From NCBI GenBank assembly GCA_026874595.1, contig CM049322.1:36761840-36825839 (forward strand): a DNA stretch of 64,000 nucleotides, given 5' to 3'. This document shows, one piece after another, positions 14,001 to 26,123 of this stretch. Positions within the stretch are counted from its first letter, which is position 1, and the number at the start of each line of letters is the position of its first letter. The stretch is from Sipunculus nudus (taxonomy: Eukaryota; Annelida; Sipuncula; Golfingiida; Sipunculidae). Position numbers and translations under genes: made by a program. The notes beneath the pieces were generated by a model. It was not told the DNA's origin and ran no database searches. It saw only the letters and a program-made list of their open reading frames with translations.

Positions 14001-14092
14001 TATATCCATCTGGTGTTTTTTAGATAACCTAGATATAACCATCTGATGTTTTTGAGATAATCTAGCTGACCATCTGGTGTTTTGGAGATAAC
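11036..14092. repeat. 3-kb minisatellite array, 32-37-bp monomers
   Basis: About 90 head-to-tail monomers of the form 'ctagatataaccatct' plus 'ratgttttt' plus 'agataac' fill the interval. They vary at three places: ctgatg or ctaatg, the length of the T run (5-11), and the joint (none, g or c) before 'agata'. Monomers are arranged in higher-order blocks. 11763-12061 and 12062-12360 are two 299-bp, nine-monomer blocks that differ at one visible base, and a 163-bp five-monomer block repeats near 13368 and 13531. Outer monomers (11036-11100, 13990-14092) are the most diverged, as expected of an array homogenised from the centre. The 33-bp monomers leave antisense frames open, giving runs of 'IRWLYLGYLK'; these are by-products. 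Confidence 0.97.
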
Positions 14093-14625
14093 TAAGCATC
14101 TCATATTTGGCTTAACATGTCACATGGAAACAATTTTTGTGGCTGCATTGAGTAAAATGCTAACATTTCATTTCATCCAGCATGTATCTAAAATTTGTAT
14201 TGATTTGAGTATTCAAATAATTAAAATACATGTTTTTCCATATTCTCCAGTATTTGATCATTGTTTTCTTTAACTAACTTCATGGCAATTAATCAGTATA
14301 AAAAATAGGTTTCCCTAAATTCTGGTGTTTCTAGCTCTTATGCACTACTTTCCTTCTACAAATACAATGTTAAGGTGTTCAAGTTGCCCTTAACCTTATT
14401 TTTTTCAAAACCTTGACCCTTGGTGATATGGATGTTGACCTCTAGTAATCCCACTGGATTTTTAATATCTGGTTTACTGCAATATACATGATTCTCTTTG
14501 GCCTGCCTTCTCCTTGGGGTTGAAGGTAAACAAAAGTCAATGGTTGATACATTATTTATGAAGTCTCCTTACCTAAACATTAAGACTAAACCACCATGAG
14601 CCTTCCATATCCTTAAATGCTAGCT

Positions 14626-14728
14626 CCTACACATTTTGTAATATTTTTTAACAATACCAATCTAAGTCTCATCTTCCCTACACATTTTGTAATATTGTGT
14701 AACAATACCAATCTCAGTCTCATCTTCC
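14626..14728. repeat. 51-bp tandem duplication
   Basis: The block beginning 'cctacacattttgtaat' occurs at 14626 and again at 14677 with only a few substitutions. The duplication is in phase with three, so it leaves short frames open on both strands, but no coding gene is recognisable. Confidence 0.9.
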
Positions 14729-15837
14729 TGGCTGGCATTTTATTCGTTAAGCGGGAGTTTTTAACACCTACAATGTTCCTTTGCAGCACAAGTGTATTTC
14801 TAAAATCACCGAAATGCAGGTGTTTCTCTCGAGGGCCAGGTGGAAGCTGACCTTGACTTGCTTTAAAAGTATGCAGAGACGGGATTCGCAGGTGTATGAA
14901 ACAAACCTCATTTTCATACATATCCTGTCACTTTGACCCAAACCTAACTCAGACTGATAGTTGCAAAACCAGAAGTCGATGAACTTTCCTTATATTGAAA
15001 CATAATTTGCCTTTAATGCCAATACAGTATATGGGTATTAATTTTCTCTAACACAGAAAATAAACACTCATTATCTTACCTGGATTTAATAAGTGAATAG
15101 GCTAATGAAAAGAATGGATGAACAAGATGAGAATGCAACATAAAAGAATAAAGCAAGAAAGGTGTAAAATTTCACCATTAATTTGGCTTGTGTCCCAACA
15201 AAAAAGTTTGTTTGAGATTTTTTAAAGAAATTTTGTGAATGTAATGTCCTTTAATGCAAGTTGCAAGGTGAAAAACATTGAAAAAGTAACTGATCTTCAA
15301 ATCTTAATAATGTTTGATTAAAGATTACAATTTCATCCATTGTCTTTGGTTTTAAAATATATTTTAATGAGTAAGGTTCACTGAATTAATATTCTGGATA
15401 TAATATCCCATTAAGGCTGCTTAATTTTCCTAAGAATCTTGAATTTTCATTCAATATAAGAACAGTTGCGGAATGGATTCAATTTCACAAGCTGTTTTCA
15501 ACAGGGATCAAACTGTCTGTGGGAAAGAATAATCTGTTTAAAAAACACCTTAATACTTTTGTCATTAGACTCCATGCCTAACATTTTATGATCTTGACAG
15601 TGGTTTAACATTTTCAATGAAACCAGTGTACTATGGCACAAAGTGATTGGCAGCTGAACCAGCATTTAATGAAGGAATATCAAAGAACAGTTGCAGACCC
15701 CAGAAAAGGATGTACCCTGGTGATAAAGGTCAGAGGTCAAAGTTCAATTTCAACCAGTGCCTTAAAGCACAGTGGAGAAAAAAAATATTTCTTAACTATT
15801 GGCCTTGGATTATTGTCTCCACCATGTGGGTATGGGC
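14729..15837. other. Anonymous AT-rich DNA
   Basis: No gene or clear repeat is visible. A DR1-like AGGTCAgAGGTCA lies near 15729-15741, in the fringe of the dispersed repeat that follows. Confidence 0.45.
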
Positions 15838-16335
15838 TGATTCACATTTTTGTGTGTGTTTGTGTGTTTACATGTTCACAACATAACTCACGCAATCTTG
15901 TACTGATTTAATCACATGAAACCTACAGGGCACCTAGGGAATGGGCCATAGCAGAAGCGGATCCAGGGGGGAGGGGGTCCAGACCCCCCCTTTTTCACCC
16001 GAAGCAACCTTTTTGAAAGGGTTTTAGAAGAAATTTTGCGGCCTGGACCCCCCTTTTCCGGACCTGATGACCTTTGTTTTTAGGATTTTCATTAGTCCTC
16101 CTGGGTTGGACCCCCCCCCCCCCCTTTTCCTAAATCCTGGATCCGCCCCTGCATTGAAGAAACGGTTAGAGTTTGGTGTGGGTTAGACTCATGATCCAGA
16201 TCATGGAAGCTAGGACTTCCAGGAATATTCACAAATATGCCGCCACATATGCTCGATTCATCATAAGAATATGGGCTGAATAAGTGAATACAAACACCTA
16301 TTGGCGAACACATGCACCCATGAACCTGGGATTAT
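15838..16335 (+). repeat. Dispersed repeat family P, copy 1 (interrupted by a MITE)
   Basis: This segment aligns in order with 32615-32880 and, in reverse complement, with about 62815-63010. Shared blocks are 'acaacataactc.c.caatc', 'cagggca', the region around 'gaatattcacaaat', and 'gaatat.....aataagtgaa'. Only this copy carries the extra 200 bases at 15952-16151, so the MITE was inserted into an existing copy. It is non-coding. A second weaker sub-repeat ('gggattatgggccaattaggg') follows near 16327-16350. Confidence 0.75.
15952..16151. mobile_element. GGATCC-type MITE (200 bp)
   Basis: The left end, CAGAAGCGGATCCAGG, is the inverse of the right end, CCTGGATCCGCCCCTG. The interior is rich in C and T runs ('gacccccc' blocks) and non-coding. 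The same sequence is absent from two homologous flanking contexts (near 32730-32740 and, on the minus strand, near 62950), which supports a real insertion. The target duplication is not clear by eye. A decayed relative is at 48603-48740. The transposase superfamily is unassigned. Confidence 0.75.
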
Positions 16336-18330
16336 GGGCCAATTAGGGAATGAAAACATGAGTCGTGGAGCAACCCACATTAAGGACTGCCCACATGGAG
16401 GAAGCCTGCATTTGCAAGAATGCATATATTTCTTGTGATTTCTTTTTTTTCCTTGTCCAGTGCACAGACAAAAAATATAATCCACAAGACTGTAATAAAA
16501 CATATCATATCATCATTTAGTAACCTTATTCCTCATTTAATGTAGAGTGCCACCTTAGGAAATATGGACCTATCCTTACAAAGTTGCAGAATTAGACAAC
16601 TCATGAGTCAAGTACTCTGCATTTATAGCTCTGTCAACAATAGTTTTTTGTACAGATCAAGGATGATCATTTCCCCTTTGCACCAAATTCACCCGTCTTA
16701 ATAACACTAAATTATTCCCCCTGATGTCAGATAAAGCATGCAAAGAGTAGAAAATAGTTGCCTTATACCGGTACATCGATCACTTCCATACTTTGAATTT
16801 TGTTCCACTTACATGTACCTTATATGGATTATATATAGGCGTATTCAACTGGTCGATTTTGTGTAGCATAATCTCCCCATTCTACACATTTTGTAATCGG
16901 CTGGTAGCAAGAACTCCCCAAGCGTGTAGCACAAACTCCTCAGATATAATCCATGTGCAGAAAGCAGTAAGAGGAATAAATCACGTGATCAGTATTTTGT
17001 GTCACAAGCAGCCATTTTTCCAGAATTTACTAATCAGAGTTCATTTTACTGGTCTCTTAATTTCTGAGTACTACTTTTTGGCTACAGCTAAGATGAGCAT
17101 AAAAAGTACCCATGAAATACGCCCTTTGGCTCTTTATATGTCTGTGCTTTTACCAGTATTTTTCACAATTTAAGGGTACATTTTATTTTGTTTAGGTAAG
17201 TTTGATGAACTCTAATATAAAGCAGCTAGTGCATTCTGTTTGTACCTAGTTCAGGAAACTCTTCCTTTGATGTTAAACAATATTCTTATTTTAGAATTAA
17301 TAAATAAATGGATGTTTTATCTAGATTAAAGTCTACGAAAATCTGCAAAACATGTTTTTCAGCAATCATAGCACTGGATGTTCAGCCTTCTGTTTTTATC
17401 TGTGATAATAAAGATAATGTTTTAGCCAAATGCATTCATGAATTATGTAACTGGTAAAGTATAATAAACTTGAGCTATAAATGTACCTTACCTGAAAGTG
17501 CATCAGAGTTAGAAGATGACTATTAAAAATGTGCCTCTAAGTGGCATCAAGAGAATAAACCTCAATCTGCATTTAAAACCAATAAATAAATGTTTAAAAT
17601 TCATATAGACCTTATTAAATGTCCATATCATTTTAAACCTGACATATACTGTTTCTTATGGTACACATATTAATGACATTTTCAATAACTTCTTATAACA
17701 TTTTAATATTATTGAAATATTAAAACTGTAAAAAAGTACATTATTTTAAGCACAAGGTAAATAAAATGAAGTGACTTTTGTTGTTGTTAGATAATAAAAC
17801 TTAAAAACAATGTCCTAAAATTAACTTATTCTATAATATATTTTTTTCATGTTTAAAAATAAAAATTTCAAAGTTTTATTTAGGCAAAAATTTAAAAATT
17901 AAATTTCATTAAAACATATTCCATTAGAAAGAAAGATGCATTGGTTTATAGGGATTTGATCAGCGATGCTACTTTAAAATTGCCAGGGAGAGTTATCGGA
18001 ATATAAACAGCCTGGTGGAGCTGTGACATCATCAGACTACTGCAACTGAAGGTCACAGAGATGAAACTGATTAAGTATACATTGTTTTGTATAGTAAATT
18101 CTATGATGTAATATCACCATTATATGGCTTACACTGAGGTGGATCCGCTAAAGCTTATATGTTACAGTTTATGGTACCAACAAAAGATCTACATAAATTA
18201 TCCATTCAATGTACATCTTACTTATTATCGATCCATTTATGGATAATAAAAGATTAAAAAACCAAAGTCTCGGGGAGTGCGCATTATCTATAAATAAGTT
18301 TATTTTGGTCTGTCTTTGATGCAGATTTGA
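16336..18330. other. Anonymous AT-rich DNA
   Basis: I see no supported feature. The 126-codon plus-strand frame at 16793-17173 is one of the longest in the window, but it lacks a recognisable domain or splice context and I do not support it as a gene. Confidence 0.45.
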
Positions 18331-18545
18331 TGTAAGGTTTCTTCTGCGTTTGTTGCCCATCAAACCCAACTATCCCAGCCATACATGAGGATCGTTCACA
18401 ATATCTTCGCTTTTTCTGGCTGAAAAGAAGAAACATCACCTCACTCTTGCGTCTGAGCTATGCGAACTTCTTGCACCATAAATCTCATGTAGAGTGCACA
18501 GGGATTTGATAGATGTTACCCATGCTGCGCTGTTTGGGTCTGGCT
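18331..18545. other. GC-richer unique block
   Basis: About 215 bases with a more balanced composition and several CpG dinucleotides stand out from AT-rich flanks. No protein family is recognisable in six frames and no repeat partner was noticed in the window. It could be conserved noncoding sequence or an old element fragment. Confidence 0.2.
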
Positions 18546-18579
18546 GAGTAAATTGTGTCTGTGACTTTATCACACATCT

Positions 18580-18800
18580 ATTCTAACACTGAAGAAAATA
18601 GTTCCTGTATATTTTAACACTGGCCATAACAATCACTCTATATACTTACTGTATCACTATATAAAAAAAGTCCCTGAGTATTTTATCACCATGACTAATT
18701 ACTGTGTGTAGTTTCACTGAAGAAAATATTCCCTCGATCAGCAGCTATGAGAAGTATTGAAGAAAATAGTCCCTCATTTGAAATGCTGCTGAAATATTTT
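18580..18800. repeat. Degenerate tandem repeat with 'tgaagaaaatagtccct'
   Basis: The block 'actgaagaaaata' followed by 'gttcct', 'ttccct' or 'gtccct' recurs near 18587, 18717 and 18758, with 'aaaaaaagtccctgag' near 18664. This suggests a three- or four-copy decayed tandem repeat. It is non-coding. Confidence 0.5.
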
Positions 18801-19099
18801 AATATTGTGTACTGAAAAAAAATACAATGAATGCATTTAAACATCAGAGTTATGTATACATCACATGAGCTATATATTTTCAGGATATCTTTAAAGGAAT
18901 CATCTTTGACTTATGCAGCAGTCAATTAAAGCTACATTCGTTCTGTATTAACTATTTCAATGTAAACACTTCTTTCAATTGCAGGGTTTGCTTGGTATCC
19001 AAACCAGGAATTGCACAATCTCATTTGTCATGTGACACAGTTTTAAAGAAATCTAAAATTTGTTCTGTTGTATCAGTTTATCCTGCTTGTATTTTTCTT

Positions 19100-19195
19100 A
19101 ACGGATATCCCTTTTATCAGAACCAACAATAATTATAACAGTTCTTGTCAGAACCATAAGCAATATCCCATAATTCCTTGTCAGAGCCACTAATA
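19100..19195. repeat. Short tandem repeat, 'cttgtcagaacca' type
   Basis: Related blocks 'ttatcagaaccaacaataat', 'cttgtcagaaccataagcaa' and 'cttgtcagagccactaataa' follow one another at 37-50 base intervals. This is a three-copy decayed minisatellite. Confidence 0.6.
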
Positions 19196-19439
19196 ATCAT
19201 ATCAGCCCAGGACATGTTGATAATATTGCAAAAACACAAAAAGCACTCTTACATACTTTGCATTTCATACTATGCCAAGAACAGTATATTTAAAACCAGC
19301 TATTCACCCATCTTATTTGAAGAACTAGAATACGTAGTTGACAAACAACTACATGTATCCGCCAAAATCAGAGTGGGACAGGTAAGGTGAGGCATGGATT
19401 AAATGGCAAGGGGAAATAGACTGAGATTTGTTGCATAAC

Positions 19440-19800
19440 AGCATGGATGTCTGCCAAGTAAAGATGATTGTAGGTGGCGCCACCTGTTATTTGAAAGAGA
19501 AAGCTATCTAAGATGTATAAACATGCAAAATTTTAGGCGAATACGTCAAACTACTGCTGAGATATGAGTGATTTTATCAGAAGGCAGACAAACAGACGCT
19601 GTGCAAAAAAATGGTTGCAGGTTGCGCTACCAGTTTTTTGTATGATAAAAAAGCTATCCAAGAGCTTCACTCATGCATTTTTTCAGCCCAATTGGTCAAA
19701 CTGTGTGAAGATATGTGGGTTAATGTGTGAAAACAGGTGCACAGATGGACGCACTGCAGAGAGCAAAGGTCAGAGGTCAACACATAATGGTTAGGCACCA
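19440..19800 (+). repeat. Dispersed repeat family Q (GGTGGCGCCACC type), isolated copy
   Basis: Two consecutive sub-repeats of about 140 bases begin near 19465 and 19605. Each reads 'gatgattgtaggtggcgcca' or its variant, then 'gataaaaaagctatc' or 'gagaaagctatc', then '...tcaaactactgctgagat'. The first carries the perfect 12-bp palindrome GGTGGCGCCACC at 19473-19484. The unit closes with a DR1-like 'aggtcagaggtca' at about 19769-19781. The same family fills much of 38.9-46.6 kb. It is non-coding. Confidence 0.7.
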
Positions 19801-20194
19801 GATCACATGTGACCCAATAAAGAGGTAAAGTTTTGGAAAAAAATCGGTCCAGTGGCCTACCTCAGAGGAGTCCTCCAAAAACAAAAACAGTGGCGGAAAC
19901 CAGTCAAAAACATAGTATCCGCAGAACTTTGTTTTGGCAGATACAATTCATGTGATTTCTGGCTTAAATTGCTTTGTGTGTATATAAAATAATCTGTAAG
20001 TTGGTACTGTTAAGACACTGGTTCTTATAAAGCTTTGTGAAGGAGGTATGAGCTTTTTTGCTGTTAGTAAAGAAGGCACAGAAGGAGCATACATAACTAT
20101 GTTGGTTGAATGTTAGCTGTTATTAAAGATGGCACAGAAAGAGCATACTTAACTGATTTTAGTTAATTGTACAAGTTAGGAAGCTGAAAGGTCA

Positions 20195-20480
20195 AATTAA
20201 GCAATATATGAAGCAGCACAACCATTTGTCATTTGTAAATTTTGTGTTCGTCTGAATCTTTTGCTGCCAGATGTCCTTGTTGGACATGTTTGGATTTTGA
20301 CTGACAGCTATATCAGCAGGCCCCCCACATGTTATAAACAAGTGAATATAAACAAAAATATACAGCCTGTGCAACAGGGCATTGGCACTTTTGGTTTATT
20401 TTAAAAAAAGACCAAGGTATAACCTTCATTCAACAGATATGTCAGATATTTTGGAATAGGCCTCTTTCAGCCACATATCT
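20195..20480 (+). repeat. Dispersed repeat family R, copy 1
   Basis: This aligns with 50640-50885. Shared blocks are 'gctgaaaggtca', 'gccagatgtccttgttg', 'tttggattttgac', 'ccccacatg..ataaacaa', 'atataaacaaaa..aacagcctgtg' and 'atattttggaataggcc'. There is no coding frame across the alignment, so it is a dispersed noncoding repeat of unknown class. Confidence 0.75.
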
Positions 20481-21134
20481 GTTTCACCACATGTTTAATT
20501 CTAATTTGTAACCATCAGACAACATATAACACTGTACTCCCATCTGACCTTGTTATAATTAGTCAAGTATTCTAGCAGAACACAGTAAATATGACTCTAG
20601 CATAGTAACTACCTTTTTCTAGAACTGCTCTTTTTACAAGCTAAAAGGATCAGAGGACCAATTTTTTATCTTTAAAACAGACAACTAATACATTGTGTCC
20701 AATAACTAGTTTTCAGCAAAACGCTGTCTACACCATCACTGATGCCCTTTGAGGACAACCAGTTGAAAGTCAGAGGTTAATATCTTGGCTTCTCATGGCT
20801 GCGACAAGCTCATAAATAAAGGACCTATAATTCCGTAGGGGGAAAAGAGATGTTTACCGTTTCATCATTTTCACCTGCCTGAAATGAAAACTCTCGGCCA
20901 ACACTGGAAACCTGTTTGAGCTCGAATGTAAATTACGTATTCGCAGAAGAGATATTACTGAACAGTATGTCACTCCTTGCATGTCCTGTATAAATAAATT
21001 TGAAATATATTATATTATACATGGTTAAAAAAAACTCATTTGCTAAATATTGGGGCAAAGAACGTACTTTGGGAATTAAATATAGATTTTTAACTGAATA
21101 GTTTATACATTCAGAGTTAAGAACTAGCAAGTAC

Positions 21135-21140
<6 letters not shown>

Positions 21141-21213
<73 letters not shown>
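21141..21213. repeat. Compound microsatellite (TA)n(GA)n
   Basis: A TA run of about 14 units passes directly into a GA run of about 22 units. It is an ordinary compound microsatellite and probably length-polymorphic. Confidence 0.95.
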
Positions 21214-21216
<3 letters not shown>

Positions 21217-21884
21217 GAATGCTTAATACCTATGACTTGTCTTATTCCAAGTATAAACAACATGTATGTGTTGGAAATTTAAATCCAGGGGGTTAATTAT
21301 AAATAACACATAATTTGCTTTATATTACTTGCAGTCAGCAATGTCCCATTTGCTTATCAATCCATGATCCATAAATGTCTGTTTATGAAATATTTATAAA
21401 TGTCAGATGACATGAAAAGAAAATATCTATTCTCACATCCTGCATATTTTATATGCCTTTATGTAAGAGCACGATTTGACAATCAGACTGTTAAAACTGG
21501 CCTTGTTTCTTTGTTTTCATTCAAGAAACACGGGTTGGAAAGTAGAGCAATGGACCTATCTTTTGAAAAAAATATAAATAAAACAGACACAGATTCACAC
21601 CACAAAGAGTGCTGCTTTTACTTTGGTTGAGACAAATAGTTCCTGTCCAAATTCGTACCGTCTAATTGGCTTTGTTAAAGATCCTAGATTGTATGCAACC
21701 AATCTGATTGTTCCTGAATTTCAGCCATTTTTGTTCAATTACATAGCCAAGAAAGGAAATTAAAGGACAATGAACTTGTTTCTTGATAAGTGAATTTAGT
21801 CGTCTGTGCACACAGACAGTAGAAAGCTTTAATTGTACGCTGCTCTGGCATAGTCCTTGGACAACTACACAGTTAAGAGTAGAA

Positions 21885-22205
21885 TCTAAACATGTCTGGT
21901 CCCGCAGCAAATGACCCCTCCTCTTTTGACTGGACCAGCTGCTTCTTGTACTCCAATGATGTCATAAAAACTGTAAAAAAGTCCACACATGAGCTAGCAC
22001 AGTATGATGTTACAACCGCGTTCTACTGCCAACGTAAACAGACCAATCAGAGGCTCTGTAGTTTGCATTTAATAGAGAGTTTAGTACCTTGCCCTTGTGG
22101 TACACTGCATGTCAGCACGCTAACACCTCATCATCAATGGCTGAATTATTCAAAGAACCAGTTTTGTAAGCTTAGGAAATATCGCGAGGGTGGTAACATG
22201 GTCTA
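21885..22205 (+). promoter_or_regulatory. Candidate regulatory block with CCAAT and CRE-like motifs
   Basis: This GC-richer block holds a consensus NF-Y motif (ACCAATCAG, near 22040), a TGATGTCATAA motif resembling an ATF/CREB site (near 21957) and an octamer-like TTTGCAT close to the CCAAT box. The plus frame of 104 codons from 21892 has no recognisable domain. A regulatory element is plausible, but the motifs are short and can occur by chance. Confidence 0.25.
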
Positions 22206-22854
22206 ATACCAACATAGCTACCTGAAAACGTTTACATCTTGGCCTACATTCATGACATACGTCGATGGCAGGGGAGCTTCTTCCTTATGATCAATTATTT
22301 ATACCCTTTGGTAGGCTTAATTTCTGTACTAATAATGAAATACAAAGGCTTACCAATTCAAAAACACTTTATAAAATTAAGATAAATGCTATTAGAAATA
22401 TTCCAATTCAACAATTAACCCAAGACAACAATTAACACATTTTTAAAAAGGTGAAACTGATTTTATGGAATCCTTTTATCTACATCTGGATGTCATATGG
22501 GAGGTTTCTGGACCAGATGGAGAGCGATGGAACTACAGAGCGCATACCTCCATGACACAAATGTATTTGCCAGGTCAGGTTATGTTAAATGAGAGCCTCA
22601 TAGGGTAACATGATATAGTAAGGTAAACTTAGTTAATAATATTTAATAAAGTTGCGTTTATTTTTATCATAAGTTGTGTTGATCAGTAGTTTTAAAATCT
22701 TATACATCATAAGATGGAACCCAATTAGACGACGATTTGTTATGATTAGCTGACAGAGTTTCTGGAGGTCTAGATGCTTCTTAGCCAGGGAGGCTTAGCT
22801 GTTGATTTCCATCTAAATAGTTTGAGAACACTCATAAGGAGAACTTTCCATTGT

Positions 22855-23240
22855 GGTCCTAATATAAAAGCCAGCTCCAAAGCTGCTGGGGAGTTTGGTT
22901 AAAGTAGAATTGTTCTGCAGAGGATGTGTTGCGAGACGTAGATTTGCGCTGGGAGGACAGTTGGTCGAGTTCTGCGTTAGGACATTTATTGGTCCTGGAG
23001 ATAGTGTTTATTAGCTGAGGAGGGATTAGAATTTTCATGGACTTTGTATTTTGTGAAGTTAGAGCCAGTTAGGGGCAGGCTAAAGTCAAATAACTATTAA
23101 AGAATTGTATTGTCAAATTTGGAGCCAGTCTACAAAAGTGAAGGCCAAATCTTGGACGTGATAAGATTAAACCTGCAGCTATCAGTATTTGGACAGCAAT
23201 ATACCAAATTGTGGGAGGGGGAACAGAACAAGATATTACA
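22855..23240 (+). mobile_element. LTR-like fragment (promoter and R/U5-like region)
   Basis: A TATA-like 'aatataaaagcc' at about 22859 is followed by a G-rich, CpG-containing tract and then AT-rich sequence. That composition resembles the U3/R boundary of an LTR. The phrase 'cagctatcagtat.tggaca' near 23175 recurs near 23470, at the start of the LTR-like sequence below. No matching pair of direct terminal repeats or coding region is seen, so this is a fragment or a misreading. Confidence 0.3.
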
Positions 23241-23349
23241 GTTATATAAAATAAATACTGCCAGCTCTGTCAGGTCCAAGTACAATTAATTACAAGCTCA
23301 AGGTTTTTTCCTGGAATCTCTGTCACCAGGTTTTTCTACCTTGAGGCTG

Positions 23350-23366
23350 TTTTTTTTTTTTTTTTT
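23350..23366. repeat. T-17 homopolymer
   Basis: This is a run of 17 T. It could be the tail of a minus-strand retroposon, but no tRNA-like head is recognised to its right, so no element is called. Confidence 0.8.
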
Positions 23367-23431
23367 GCCTGTATACGGTCAAGATGTCTTCTTTATTAAA
23401 CACACGAAAAATGTGGGGTTTTTTTTAATAT

Positions 23432-23700
23432 AAGGGGGGAGAGTGTAAGACATCAGGCCTACTATGCCTCAGCTATCAGTATGTGGACAAACCCATTAAA
23501 AGGCCACCCCTATTGTAAAGAAGGCTGGCCTACAGCCTGAAATGTTCAGGCCATCCCTCTCTTCTGCTTGCCCTTGAATGATGTAGAGCTGGTCAAAGTC
23601 TGGTCAGCACCAGGTTTAGTTATTTAGAAGTGTTAAGGGAGTAAAGGATAACAGACATAAGGCAAAGTTCAGTAGCCTGCCCGACCCTTCCAGCTCCCTG
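23432..23700 (+). mobile_element. Possible polypurine tract and 3' LTR start
   Basis: An all-purine tract, AAGGGGGGAGAG, at about 23432-23443 is followed immediately by TGTAAGACATC. A polypurine tract abutting TG is the normal junction of an LTR-retrotransposon 3' LTR. The following 250 bases are GC-richer with a hairpin around 23525-23550. No second LTR copy was found, and the downstream end is not defined. Confidence 0.35.
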
Positions 23701-23756
23701 TTTATTACTTTTAACTCTAAGACTAGCAGTATATATTGAGGACAGATCTTTGGGTA

Positions 23757-23810
23757 ATTTAAACCTTAAATTCTGTGTTGTTTTCTATCATCTGTGGGAA
23801 AAATCCTACA
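23757..23810. repeat. Solo arm of the 4827-5225 element family
   Basis: The block 'ttctgtgttgttttctatca' followed by 'gtgggaaaaatcctaca' matches the right terminal arm of the 4.8-5.2 kb inverted-repeat element. No left arm is present nearby, so this is a truncated copy or a solo end. Confidence 0.6.
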
Positions 23811-23814
23811 GTGT

Positions 23815-26120
23815 GTGTCAGTGTATCCACATAAAAATTTGATTGATGTTCTGCCCCTCAACACAATTTGTGGAAATCCTGCAGTTCTGACAGTAGTTCT
23901 AACATAATCCTGCTAACAAATAAATGAACCAACTAACTAACAAAGGTGAAAACATGACCTCCTTGGTGTAAGCAATGACAGAGTAATAATTGAAAATGAC
24001 CAGTACATATAGCTCTCATATGTTTTTACCTATCCTCTGCTGACTGCCAGATTCAAACCAAACACGTAAAATCAATTTGATCTGACAGAACAGAGCTGAC
24101 TGTGCAATAATTGAATTAATGTATCAAATTTTTCAAATGATGGATTACTTAACAAAATAAACTAAATCAACATAGTTACACAAGTGCCAGTGTTTTGCCA
24201 AACATATAAACCATCTTATTTCATTTTTTTTATAGAAAATGTATTTTTCTGATTTTTCTGATTCTTGCCTGATACATAAGGAATACCATGTTAGTGGGCC
24301 ATAAAGCTTTGCCACCATTAATGGTCATAGCCCACTTGTGTAAAAAACACCTGCATGGTACCTAGGAATTTTAACGAACTGTTAATAACTAAATAACACT
24401 CAGTGAGTCCAAGGTTACTGTCAGCTAAAAGATTACCCGTATCATGGACTTGACACAAACAGCCTTCTTCCAAGAAAACACTATCTATCCTTGGTAATGG
24501 TACAATGAACATCTCTTAATAGGAACTACCAACAATCAGTTTTCCTGTCAAGAGCACTCAGAAGTCAAGATCTGGATCTGTTTTCTAGGTGGGTACTGTC
24601 TTCTGGTGAAATATAGGGATAATGAGTGAATATTATTTGTATGTGACCTTGCAATATCCTTGATTTTAAGACTTTTCCTAGGTTATCTGTTAGTTGGTGA
24701 CAAATTTCTGTGATTTTAAGACATTATTTATGAGTGACTAATTTCCATGATTTTTAGATAATATTTATGATTTATCTTGTTTGTCAGTGATTGCAGGCAC
24801 TTAAACTGAGAGTGGGTTGTTATTACTAAACTAGACTACTAGATTCCTAAATGGAGAAAACCTGTAAATTGCAACAAAGGTGATTATTTTAACCAAGCTC
24901 AAAGATGAACTTATACATTTAATTTGCTCCACCCATGATACATATATGTTTTATTTGACATGGCTTCATTAAAAAATTTTGTTACTCTGTAATTATGCTT
25001 GAATTCCAATATTCAAATATATAGAAAACTTTTTTTACAGAAAAATGCAGCATATATTAAGAGAATGTAAAATTTTGCTGTTTTAATCATCCAAACTTAA
25101 AGGGCAGTTGTACAGCTTCCACTCAACGAGGATTGACCATTAGTAAAACATTTCTTAACTATTTATATAATAAACACTCAAGTGGCTCTCAAACAGTTAT
25201 CAATATAATATTTGTGAAGTGGTTCAAAAGAAATATGCTTTTATGAATATTGAGTGTTTTGAATGGGAAATCAAAATCTGATTTGAGGAGTTTCATAGGG
25301 AAATATTTCACCACATTCAATTGAGAGACCAGCTTGGTTGTGGACAAGTTACGATAATTCTAGCTGACCCAGGTTTAGTTTGGTACAGTCCAGAATATAA
25401 ATTTCAGAACATGACATGATGGTAAGCTTGTTTTACAATATTATAACTACATGCAATTTGAACTAAACCTATTCTGAAAGGCCCATGCAGCTCAGATTAC
25501 AATAAAATAATTTGAGTTTATAGTCAGGAATCTCAGATAAGCTTGCTCTCAACTGACATTACATATTTTCTTTCTTGCTTTTCTGTTCAAGCCTGGTCAT
25601 TCTCATAGCTTTTATCAGCTTCCTTGGGAGCAAATGACGCAAGATTGGAAAAAAAGCTAGAGGCCTAGGGTTATATATGTCTAAGCCACCTTCCATCTGA
25701 CAAATTTTTCAGCTAAATCTTTGCCAGTCAAAAAAAAACATGAAATTGGTAAATTAGAGGGTCTAATAGCCTGAATTTTGTTATAATTTGGCTAGAAAAT
25801 TTGGCTGCAAATAGTTTTACAATGTCAAGAATTTTTTAGCCAAAATCTATCTGGCTGAAAATAAATTAGCAGATATGAAGATGGAACAAAATAAAATCGG
25901 CAAATAGTGTCCCTTCTTTGAAATCTTCATTTATGATGACAACAGCAACTGAAGGGACAAACCAAAAGTGACAAAACTGGCAAGAAAAATCTGGTAAAAT
26001 GCACATTAACTCTGTAAGTGTTCAGTTATGTGCCATGAGACAATTAAGATTTCAATGTTAATAGCACATTATTTTGTAGCTGATAAAACAAATTAAATCA
26101 GTTGGCAGAAAATCAGTAGA
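23815..26120. other. Anonymous AT-rich DNA
   Basis: There is no gene. Two weak local periodicities are visible: 'tgacaaatttc.tgattttaagac' near 24700-24760, and 'ggct.aaaat.tggct' near 25780-25860. Both look like decayed short tandem duplications. Confidence 0.45.
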
Positions 26121-26123
26121 TTT

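Noticed and set aside
11036-14092. Resemblance of the array to a CRISPR locus
   Set aside because: Repeats are directly adjacent with no unique spacers, there are no cas genes, and the sequence is clearly eukaryotic. It is a minisatellite.
11089-14104. Minus-strand frames of 60-84 codons with a repeated 'IRWLYLGYLK' peptide
   Set aside because: They are translations of the satellite monomer. Frames persist only because many monomers are 33 bases long, and T-run length changes break them. There is no start context, promoter or non-repetitive sequence.
16793-17173. 126-codon plus-strand frame
   Set aside because: Hydrophobic and low in sequence complexity typical of AT-rich DNA; no domain or conserved motif is seen.
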